NCBI GenBank assembly: GCA_002104895.1
Contig: MCFG01000328.1
Coordinates: 37,501 to 80,788 of the forward strand
DNA length: 43,288 nucleotides
Origin: Anaeromyces robustus
Taxonomy: Eukaryota; Neocallimastigomycota; Neocallimastigomycetes; Neocallimastigales; Neocallimastigaceae
Direction of reading: 5' to 3'
Shown here: in pieces, positions 34,091-43,288 of the stretch
How positions within the stretch are numbered: position 1 is the stretch's first letter
How the letters are laid out: each line of letters opens with the position of its first letter
The notes under the pieces: model-generated
Seen by the model: the letters and a program-made list of their open reading frames with translations, nothing else
What the model was told of the DNA's origin: nothing
Databases searched by the model: none
Program-made: the position numbers and the translations under genes

Positions 34091-35501
34091 ATTTACTGCC
34101 TAATTTATAATAAATAAATACTAGTGATATTTTTTTGATTGGCCTAATTTATATTAATTTTTACCTGTTACAATATTATTTTGGTTTCTTATTTCCTAAT
34201 TTATAATAAATACTATTTATAATTTTTTAATTAATCTAACATACATTAATTTTACTTGTTAATTGTAAAAAAAGTAATAATGTTAAATTTATAAATAATA
34301 AAAAATAATATTATAACAGGTTTTATTTTATACATTAATTAAAATAGGTTTAATTATATTAAATATTAATAGACATAATGTAAAAAATATATCTTAATAT
34401 TTTAATATAATTTAAATAAATTTATATTTTCCTTCTATTCTCTATTACTAATATGCTGTAATACTATTTTTTCGTTAATTTAAACGTTATTCTTATAAAT
34501 TTAATATTAAAAATTTGTTGAAATTGAAAATTATAAACAAATAATTTAAAAGGAATTAAAATATAAAAATAAATAAATAAATAAGAAATAAAATAAATAT
34601 ACGCATGGTAAATTTATAAATTTCCTAGTAACTAAATTTTCTTATTTAAATAATAAAAAGTTTTATATTGCAATATTTCATTACTAAATCTTAACAATAA
34701 CCTGTAACAGCAAGGAACACAAAAACAATAGTTATGATTTAAACAAATATATCATAAAATAGTTATCTTATTAACACTTTTTGTTTTTTTCTTCAATTAA
34801 ATAATTTAAATATATTCTATTGACTAATAAAAAAGTTTATTAATTATATATTTTTTAAATATATAATGAATAATGTAAAATGTAAGAATTTGTAATTTCA
34901 TAATAAAAACTGACATATTAATCGATTACATCATTCATTGAATTGATAGACCAGTTGTATTTTTCATAATAATACATGATAATTTGATATATCTAATTGA
35001 CAGAAATAAATTAAATTTATTATTATATTTTCCAAATATATTTTAAATGTATATTCCATGTAATGTATTAAATAATATGTGTTTTTTTTTTTTTTTTCAT
35101 TTTTAGTTATATTTTTTAGATATTGAATTTCCAAAAATAATAATTTTTCTTTATCTAATTGATGACATAAACAAAGGGGAAAAATATTACAAAAATATTT
35201 ATATATTATATTATATTATACAAAATTTCATAAGATAACTTTAAATACATTTTATTATAGATTTATACTTTTTAATTATTATTTTTTATTTTTTATTTTT
35301 TTTTTTTTTTTTTATTTTTTTTTTTTTTTTTTTTTTAATACAGAAGAATCATTTGAAATAATATTAATATACTTTTTAAAAAAATATTTTTAGTAAAAAA
35401 AATATTTAATTTATATATATTAAATTGTTTTAAATGTAAAAAAAAAAAAAAAAAATTATTTAGTTTAATTAAATTTAATTTAAATATTATAGGGTTAGTT
35501 T

Positions 35502-35627
35502 ATGTTGGTAGCTTTAATATCATTTTTATTTAGACATTTATACAATTTGCAAGTTGAACTTAATAAATACTATAAATGTGTAGTACGAAAATTACAAGTA
35601 TCTAAATTTGGTTATAAAGGAATATAA
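35502..35627 (+). CDS. Small open frame, possibly an exon
   Basis: 41 codons from ATG: MLVALISFLFRHLYNLQVEL, then a basic end KCVVRKLQVSKFGYKGI. The composition is more protein-like than its surroundings, and an acceptor-like TTATAG lies just before it (35487-35492). No family recognised. Confidence 0.25.
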   Translation: MLVALISFLFRHLYNLQVELNKYYKCVVRKLQVSKFGYKGI

Positions 35628-35941
35628 CTATGTAAATCCAAATTCCTTTCTAAATTCCTATTAATAATATATTTATTATTATATTAAAATTGAATTATTG
35701 TTTTATTATTTTATTATTTAAATAAATTAAATAAAATTAATTAAAAATAAATGAGAGTAAAATTGTAAAAAATATTAATAACAGTTACATTTATATATAA
35801 ATAGCGATTATAATTAAATATATATTGTTTGTGTCTATAAAATTTTAAATAAAATTTACAATAATGTTTAGTTCTTTTAAATTTTTATAGTTATAAAGAA
35901 TAGTTTCTTCTAATCTATTTATTTCTAATTTTCTTTTTAGT

Positions 35942-36037
35942 AATATATATACAATAAAATATCTTGAAAGTTTAATTAATGAAGAATATTTACTCGATCC
36001 GAATAAGATTTATTTCAAAAGTCTTCATTTTAAATAA
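35942..36037 (+). CDS. Exon-like coding patch
   Basis: Preceded by a pyrimidine-rich acceptor TTTTCTTTTTAG ending at 35940, it reads TIKYLESLINEEYLLDPNK and IYFKSLHFK, then TAA. It could be the last exon of a small gene that includes 35502-35627, but the donor and frame between them were not resolved. Confidence 0.25.
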   Translation, partial: NIYTIKYLESLINEEYLLDPNKIYFKSLHFK

Positions 36038-36173
36038 CTTATCTCAAATGGAATAAATATATTACTAAATATATATTTATTGATAATCAAATATAATATG
36101 AAAAACATTTTTATTTTGTCCAGTATATTCCACACGTAAATTTTCAGAAATAATAAACATTATTAAATTATTT

Positions 36174-36329
<156 letters not shown>

Positions 36330-37157
36330 CTACGAAATTCCATCGGTTTTATCAGCAACGTAAAATGAAATGTATGTTGAAATAAATTTTATGTTTCATT
36401 GAAAAAAATATCTAGAGAAGGGGGTAATTAATTTCTAAAATTCGAAATTTTGTATCAATGAAAATAAATAATCCAAAACAAAATTTGAGCCATCTAGAAA
36501 AAGTACTATTATATAAACTATGAAAAAAAATTAAAATAATTACAAATAATTACAAAAATTCTAATAAATTGATAGAAAAATTAAAAATATTTAAATAACT
36601 AATCTAAAGCTAAACAATATTATAATTTATTATTAAAACGAAGTAATTTGAGTTTATAAATAAATTATATCTATAAATAATTATATAATCCTCGTACAAA
36701 TACATCAACATCATCTTTTCGAGTAATAATATTCAACTTATAGTAAACTAATTTTAATTTAAATAATATTATAATTATTGTCATTGTCTCAAATTAGCAT
36801 TCTTTCTCTACTGAGAAAACTTTTTGTTTGAAAATAGAAATTAATTAAACTTCATATTCATTTAAATATTTTGTAATATTTTTCATTTTCATTTTCATTT
36901 TCATTATCACTTATCACAAATTAATGATGTCATTGTCATATATATATATTTGTTCCAGATAAATAAAAAAATAATACTATTAATAATTTTTTTTCTAACT
37001 CATAATAATATAAATTAATAATAATAAAATTAAATTAATTAATATTTAATAATAATACCCATATAATTAATTAATAAAATTAAAAAGAATATCTTTTTTT
37101 TTTTTTTTATTTAAAATTTTATTTTTTTATTTTTTTTAAAAAAAATACATACATTTG

Positions 37158-37600
37158 AAAATATAACAATATATTTATGTAATGAATATATAACAATATA
37201 TTTATGTAATGAATATATAAATACCTAAGTAAATAATTTAATTATTTTAAAATATATATATTGAATGATACAGTAATAATTTAATTATATGAATTCTATA
37301 ATTATATTATTATAATTTTAATATTTATGTATTTAATTGTAATGAATATATAAATACATAAGTAAATAATTATTTACTTATTTTTTTTTAATATATATAT
37401 ATATACTGATTATATAAAATATATATATATTTGATTATATAGTAATAATTTAATTATATAATTATATTATTATAATATTTAATATTTATGTTTTTTAATT
37501 ATAATTTTAATATTTATGTATTTAATTATAATATTTAATTATAATTATTATATTTAATTATAATTTTAATATTTATGAAAAAATTTTTTTTTCTATTTTT
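37158..37600. repeat. Duplicated AT-rich segments, periods about 27 and 169 bp
   Basis: A 27-base unit containing ACAATATATTTATGTAATGA is present twice (37166 and 37193). AGTAATAATTTAATTATAT recurs at about 37271 and 37440 with similar following sequence (TATTATTATAAT, TAATATTTATG), and GTAATGAATATATAAATAC recurs near 37206 and 37340. Confidence 0.6.
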
Positions 37601-37764
37601 TTTTTCTTTCTATTTTTAAATTAGAATTAAAAAAGAAAAAAAAGAATAAAAAATATTATATATTCAATTTGATTTCAAAATTAAAATAAATGTTATATTT
37701 TATTTTTTTTTTATTTTTACATTGTAAAAATTGGATAATTTGAAAAAATTAAAAAACAAACTTA

Positions 37765-38655
37765 TTAGATTATTCTTCTATAAGCTGTAACTTTCATCAT
37801 ATTAATATTACTAACTTTAACAACATCACCGGTTTTTGGGGAATGAATAACTTGATTATTTCCAATATAAATAGCAACATGACCACTATAACATACTAAA
37901 TCTCCAGGTTGTAAATTATTTTTGGAAACAGCTCTACCTGCAGTGGCTTGAGCACCTGAATTTCTTGGAATGTTATAACCAAAATGAGCATAAACATATT
38001 TTGTAAAACCGGAACAATCAAAACCTGTTGCTGGACTTTCTCCTCCATATAAATATGGTGTTCCTCTAAATTGCATAGCGAAATCAACAATTTGTTGTCC
38101 AGTAACACTACCACCACCACTGCTAACACAACATTGAATATTTTTACCTCCTGGACATTTACCTGATACACTAGTACCACTACATTGACCAGTAGGTATA
38201 CAAGAACCAGATTTTCCATTAGCAGTACATGAATTCTTTGGAAGACAACATTGATTATCAGCATTTCCTGGACATAAACCAGTAACTCTGAAACCATTAC
38301 AGCTATTCTTATTCATACAAGTACCAGTTAATCCTTCATAGGTACATTTAGTAACATTTTCAACACAGCACTTGAAATTGCTTGGTCCTGGACAAGCACC
38401 AGCATAACTTGTTCCATTACAATCACTAGTAAATTTACAAGTACCAGTTTTTCCATTGACAGTACATGAATTCTTATTACAGCATTTAATATCGGCTGCA
38501 TCATTTGGACATTTTCCATTGACATAAGTACCACCAGCTTTAGTACAACTACTTGTACTAATACAAACACCATTACCGGAAGAACATCTTCCATTAACGG
38601 CAGCTAATGCTCCATAAACTGCAATTAAAGCGATTAATAATCTATAGAATAACAT
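37765..38655 (-). CDS. Secreted NlpC/P60 cysteine peptidase with four Cys-rich repeats
   Basis: 296 residues, one exon, intact. A signal peptide (about 1-19, MLFYRLLIALIAVYGALAA) precedes four repeats of 35-37 residues (24-59, 63-97, 103-137, 142-176), each with six Cys in the order C...G.C....C......CP......CC, likely disulfide-bonded. A Gly/Ser linker leads to an NlpC/P60 domain (184-296): Cys214 in FDCSGFTKYVY, His259 in GHVAIYIG and His271 in QVIHSPKTGD form the usual triad. This family cleaves bacterial peptidoglycan stem peptides (often the gamma-D-Glu to meso-diaminopimelate bond). A fungus lacks peptidoglycan, so the target is probably bacteria, as defence or food. The catalytic domain looks bacterial in origin; the Cys repeats, perhaps a wall- or chitin-binding part, do not match CBM18 spacing. 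G/C content is well above the flanks. Confidence 0.92.
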   Translation of the reverse strand: MLFYRLLIALIAVYGALAAVNGRCSSGNGVCISTSSCTKAGGTYVNGKCPNDAADIKCCNKNSCTVNGKTGTCKFTSDCNGTSYAGACPGPSNFKCCVENVTKCTYEGLTGTCMNKNSCNGFRVTGLCPGNADNQCCLPKNSCTANGKSGSCIPTGQCSGTSVSGKCPGGKNIQCCVSSGGGSVTGQQIVDFAMQFRGTPYLYGGESPATGFDCSGFTKYVYAHFGYNIPRNSGAQATAGRAVSKNNLQPGDLVCYSGHVAIYIGNNQVIHSPKTGDVVKVSNINMMKVTAYRRII

Positions 38656-39489
38656 TTTTTTATTCTTTAATTTCTTTTTCTTTCTTTTTTTTTAATTATA
38701 AAAAAAATATTAATATTTTAATATTTTTTTCTTTTTTTTTTTTGATTTAAATTAAATAAATAAAAAAAAAAATTGAGATATTTATACTTTTTTTTTTTCG
38801 TAATTCTCATAAAGAATTAAGAATTATACAAAAAAGTCAATAATATATTAAATAATATTAAAGTTCATCATTAAAAAAATGTACATAATAAATAAATTTT
38901 GTCAAGCATTTTAAAATTTAAATATATTCTATATAATTATAATATTTTATATTATTTATATTTATATATGTTAATTATATATGTTACTTATATATAACAT
39001 ATAATAAATAACATATAAAATACAGTTAAATATGTATAATTATTATTTTTACATATATTATTTATATATAGAATAAATATAAACTTTTAATTATATATAA
39101 ACAATATCATTTATACTAACAATAGTAGCAAAAAAAAATATTAATTTATTAATTATTATTTTAATAATTATTAGAATTCATAAAAATAAATTAATTTCAT
39201 TATTTCTTTTATTCTTATTATATAATTTGTAATAAATTATAATATAATTCACATTGTATTAAAGATTTTAAAGTATTTATAAAAGTCATCATAACCATAA
39301 CAAGTATATTTATATTTATACCGTTATGGTGACATATATTATTTTATTATAATGACAAACACTTTAAAAATTAAAACATTTTATTAATAAATAAAGTTTT
39401 TTTTTTTTTTTTTTAAAAAAAAATGTATTTCTTTTCCAATTTAATAATTTTTTTTTTTTTCAATATAATTTTTCGTAATAGTTTTTATG

Positions 39490-39582
39490 ATTTTTCATTA
39501 AAAAAATTTTTTTTTTACTAATTTTTCATTAAAAAAATTTTTTTTTTACTAATTTTCCATAAAAAAAATTTTTTTTTAATAA
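39490..39582. repeat. 31-bp tandem repeat, three copies
   Basis: Unit TTTTTCATTAAAAAAA followed by a T run and ACTAA, beginning near 39491, 39522 and 39552. Each unit is itself a near-palindrome (A7-T9). Confidence 0.85.
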
Positions 39583-40816
39583 AAGTATAATATTAAGGTT
39601 TTTCTAAAAAGTATTTGAATTATGGAAATTTTTTTTTTTTTATTAAATTTAACAAAAACAGAAATTGTAAATATAAAAGGAAAAAAATTGTAAAATTTAA
39701 TAAAATTAAAAAAAAAAAAAATTCCAGAATATTTAATAACAAAATTTAATTAAGAAATATAGTTTTAATTTATTTTGTATCTAAAAATTATGATTATTAG
39801 AGATAATTGGTTTATTTTATAAATAATTAGTTTATTTTTTTTATTAAAACTTTAATTATTAATAAAAATATACCAATCATAATTTATAATAAAATAATTT
39901 GGGTAATAAACGGTGTAAAAAACAGCATTATGTATTATGGGTATTATTTTACTTTACAAAAAAAAAAAAAAAAAATGCTTATTATATTAATATTTTTTTT
40001 CATTAATAATAATTTATATTATTATATATTATTATTATAATTATTATATATTTTTAATATTACTATATATATTTTACATATATATTTTTTTACAAAAAAT
40101 TATAAAATTGAGATAAATCTAGATGTCAAATTTATTTCATTAACCATACTTTTTTTTTTTGTTTATTATTAGTATTTATTTACATATTTTATAATTATCG
40201 TATAAGACCTTACTAAGTGAATTCATCTACTTAAATATGTACTATATTATTATATTATAATACATTAAGTTATCCTATAAATTATTACATAAAATAATAA
40301 ATATTAAAATAATAAATATTTATTTATTTTATTATTATAATAATTATTTAAGTCAAATTAATAAAATGATTATTTATTGATAATGATGATTGCTATTAAA
40401 AGTTTATTAAATAATATTGAATATAAATTAAAAAATTATTATAATATATTAAAATTATTAAAAAAAAAAAAAAAAAAAAGAAAAACAATAGTAATAACAA
40501 AAACTAAAACTGAAAAAAAAATATGTATATTGTAAATATAATAAATAAATAAAAATAAAAATAAAAATAAAAATAAAAAAAACATGAAAATTGGGAAAGT
40601 TTTTAATCCATAATTTTTTTACAGAATGCTTGAACTTTTGATAAAGTATTCAGATTTAATGAATTTTATGAAGTTTATAAATTTATTATATTATTTTTAA
40701 TTTATTTTATTAATTTTTTAATTTATTTAATTAAGCAATTTTTTTGTACCACCATGTTGTAACAAATTGTATTTCATAAAAAAATTTTGTACTATACATA
40801 ATATTTTGTACAACAA

Positions 40817-40857
<41 letters not shown>

Positions 40858-40949
40858 ATACTATACCAATAATTAATAAAAAAAAAAAAATATTAATTAA
40901 AAGTATAAACTCTATTTTAAATTAAAATTCCTCTTCACATTTAAATTGA

Positions 40950-41108
40950 TATTTATATTTGTTATTTATATTTGTCATTTATTATTTATATTTGTTTATT
41001 TATATTTGTCATTTATTATTTATATTTGTTTATTTATATTTGTCATTTATTATTTATATTTGTTTATTTATATTTGTCATTTATTATTTATATTTATATT
41101 TATATTTA
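40950..41108. repeat. 34-bp tandem repeat, four copies
   Basis: TGTCATTTATTATTTATATT landmarks at 40973, 41007, 41041 and 41075. The Ile/Phe/Tyr open frame across it is an artefact of the repeat. Confidence 0.9.
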
Positions 41109-41210
41109 TATTTAAATTGATATTTATCATTATATTTATATTTTATATTAATACATACCATGAGGTTTAAAGAGTTTATATATAAAATTAAATATATATA
41201 AAAATAAGTA

Positions 41211-43288
41211 TTTTTTTTTTTTTTTTATAGCACACAATTTGTACGTCAACTTTATTGAATTTAAATATTAAAATACATGAATCATAAAAAAACACATAAT
41301 GAAAATAAAATGATACTAAAAAAAAATGAAAACCAGTAATATATTATAGATAATAATAATAATACTGGAGGAAAAAAGTAGTATAATAATATTTAAAAAC
41401 AATAAATCCATACAGCCCTTAATTCTAAATATAGAATTAAAGTAAAATTGATCTATCCTATTCCACTAGGGTCGGAAATAGGATCGGCATTTGCCCTACT
41501 AGGCTGTCCTACTGTGTTATCAGTATTGACGTTCCTGGAGAGGTTGGTTTTAAATTTATTGAATAATATATGTTGTCTTTTACAGACAACAGGCATGATA
41601 TCATTCAATAGAGCCGCAGATCGCAACAAGAATGGGGATTTTGAATAAGTACCAGATTCAGTCTGACACTTAAACAAACATTCCCATTCCATTTTGTATG
41701 GACTATTGTTAATTCTATCACTAAAACCATAATCTCTTCCACCAATTAAAAAAATATAAATACTATACCTATTAACTATTTTTTTATTACCTAATATATC
41801 TATATTACTAATACTATTAATCCTCATATTATTACTATTTTTATAACCCTTAACAATGCTATTAATTCTATTATCTACACTAGGGTTATTACTTGTCCTA
41901 ACTAAACTATTAAAAAGACTATCTAAAAAATAAAAAAAATTTCTATCTAGATCAGAGAAGTGATCAATACGAAGATTTTTAAATAAGAAACAATTTATAA
42001 ACCAATGATCAATTCTCTGATAACTGTCACAATGGAAACAACATGAACAACAATTAGGACAAGAATTATTAATCATTTTTGCAGCTTTAGCAACTCTAGC
42101 ATCGATTATATATCCACATCTTGCCCTAAGTATCCACCTAAAACCTTTGCTATATTCAGGATATTCTAGATTAAGTTTTAAGTAATTCCTTGATTCTTCA
42201 AATTTGTACATTTTATAATTTTTAGCTTTAATTGATTTATCACTGTTCATGTCTCTGTCCCAATAGAATTCCATAATTTCTTTAGAAGAGGATGAAATAT
42301 TATTTAATTTATCATTTAATATTTTACTTTCTTTGTCCCAAGTCCATTTTCTTGTTGTAGCAACATTATTAACTATCTTAGAGATAATGCAGTTGGAGTC
42401 CTTCCACTTATTAAAACATCTAACCTGAGCTAAAGCACATTTACCAGAAAGTGGAGGAATATTGAGTTCTTTTGAGATGCAATAAATAGAAACAAAAGAA
42501 TTAGGTTTCGAGTAGCCTAAAATCCAATAAAAACCTTTGTTAATAATTGTTTGTGTAGAACTAGTATTGTTTTTGTTAGAACCAAGCAAAGGAGCATAAT
42601 AGGAAACTTGTCCAATAACTTTTGCAGGAATAGGAATCAGATCATTTTTTAAAAAACCTTGAATTGAAAACAAAGCCTTACTAACTTTATTTTTCATTTT
42701 ACTAATAACGAATTTTAAATCTAGAGTTTTGTGGAAGGGAACACCAAGGTAAGTATAACAATCTGTTTTTGGGATTGGGATTCCTGTTAAATAAAAGGTA
42801 GGGTCTTCTCTAAGAATATATTCCGAATTTTCATGTCTAACAGCAAATGTGGCACATTTATTAATTCCAAAAGTCATCTCATTGTCCTTAGCCCATTTAC
42901 TAACTGAGCGAAGAAGTTTATTCATACGAGATCTACTAGGAGCACAAAGAACAATATCATCAGCAAATAATCCTCCACAGCAATATTCAGTATCTATTTT
43001 CACACCATTATGCAGGCAATCGTTGAAGATGTCGTTGATAAACAAATTAAAAAGTATAGGAGATAAGGGACATCCTTGTCGAACTCCTTTAAGTATACTG
43101 AAGGAATCGGAAAATTGTCCATTAATTTTAACACAAGCTTTGGAAGACAGATATAGGTTCTCCAAAAATTGAAAGCATTTTCCTTGTATACCAAGAGTAT
43201 AAATTTTCGAAAAATGTTATATATGGGCACAGAATCGTAAGCTTTTTTAAGATCCAGAAAAGCTAATAAGTATCTTCCCCTTTGAATT
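41211..43288 (-). mobile_element. Non-LTR retrotransposon (LINE), 3' part, cut by the window edge
   Basis: The element runs on the minus strand from beyond the right edge through a reverse-transcriptase frame to a 3' untranslated part (41452-41228) and a poly-A tail, seen as a T run at 41211-41227 right after GTGCTATA. The endonuclease and 5' end lie outside, so no target duplication can be tested. No LTR is expected or seen. It is the only autonomous retroelement in the window and could have supplied enzymes for the SINE at 27286-27713. Confidence 0.8.
41453..43288 (-). CDS. LINE reverse transcriptase and C-terminal zinc knuckle (partial)
   Basis: The main frame 43165-41453 gives 570 residues. 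Reverse-transcriptase motifs are clear: LKGVRQGCPLSPILFN (25-40), GGLFADDIVL (64-73, the FADD active site), then thumb sequence, and a Cys/His cluster CPNCCSCCFHC...HWFINC (369-392) typical of LINE C-termini. Upstream sequence to the window edge reads RGRYLLAFLDLKKAYDSVP, the motif with the first catalytic Asp, but in a different frame: a one-base change near 43205-43215 (an AAAATTT run) separates NIFRK from IYTLGIQGK. The element copy is therefore probably dead, or the run is miscalled. G/C content is much higher than around it. Clade (L1, Tad or other) not decided. Confidence 0.85.

Larger units (their letters stand above)
38656..41210. other. AT-rich intergenic stretch
   Basis: The first 100 bases are the A-rich leader and promoter of the NlpC/P60 gene. 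The rest contains three tandem repeats listed separately or below, a T34 run at 40819-40852 flanked by repeated TTTTGTAC motifs, and AAATAA tracts near 40545-40580. No gene seen. Confidence 0.65.

Noticed and set aside
40946-41170. Hydrophobic frame resembling a membrane protein
   Set aside because: Produced by the 34-bp tandem repeat; a 34-base period breaks the frame each unit, so no repeated peptide is maintained.

Overview
This window is extremely AT-rich nuclear DNA of a eukaryote. Islands of normal protein-coding sequence sit in long stretches made almost only of A/T homopolymers, microsatellites and decayed sequence. Three things point to an anaerobic gut fungus (Neocallimastigomycota): small GT-AG introns of about 155-320 bp, A-rich leaders, and a gene set that mixes ABCA transporters, ankyrin-repeat proteins and bacterial-type secreted proteins (NlpC/P60 peptidase, a beta-propeller-like protein). 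This is an inference from style and content; no marker gene (rRNA, tRNA) is present to confirm it.

Layout. 3-1740 (+): 3' end of an asparagine-rich tandem-repeat protein gene that enters from the left. 3926-10266 (-): a full-size ABCA-type ABC transporter with a clear first exon and one 240-bp intron. Its frame is interrupted by one TGA and two frame changes, and a Lys/Glu coiled coil is inserted into its second nucleotide-binding domain. 10.3-16.9 kb: mostly noncoding, holding decayed coding fragments split by a 1.4-kb foldback element. 16955-17989 (+): an intact single-exon membrane-anchored beta-propeller-like protein of bacterial look. 18.0-23.4 kb: noncoding. 23412-26021 (+): an eight-exon gene for a hexose-6-phosphate mutarotase-like enzyme with a signal peptide, the best-resolved gene here. 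26.7-28.8 kb (+): an unrecognised gene, broken, with a 428-bp GC-richer SINE-like retroposon (poly-A tail, 12-bp target duplication) inserted in it. 31951-33929 (-): an ankyrin-repeat protein of about 16 repeats, with one frame change at a T9 run. 37765-38655 (-): an intact secreted NlpC/P60 cysteine peptidase with four six-cysteine repeats. 41211-43288 (-): the 3' part of a non-LTR retrotransposon (LINE) that runs off the right edge.

The genes do not form an operon or obvious cluster. Two themes link them. First, secreted or surface proteins with bacterial affinity (NlpC/P60, propeller-like protein, secreted mutarotase) fit a fungus living among gut bacteria. Second, decay and retroposition are common: several genes carry stops or homopolymer-associated frame changes that could be real pseudogenisation or assembly error. 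The most interesting signals are the SINE with its structured RNA, the secreted mutarotase, the Cys-repeat NlpC/P60 protein, the nested foldback element and the coiled-coil insertion in the ABC transporter.
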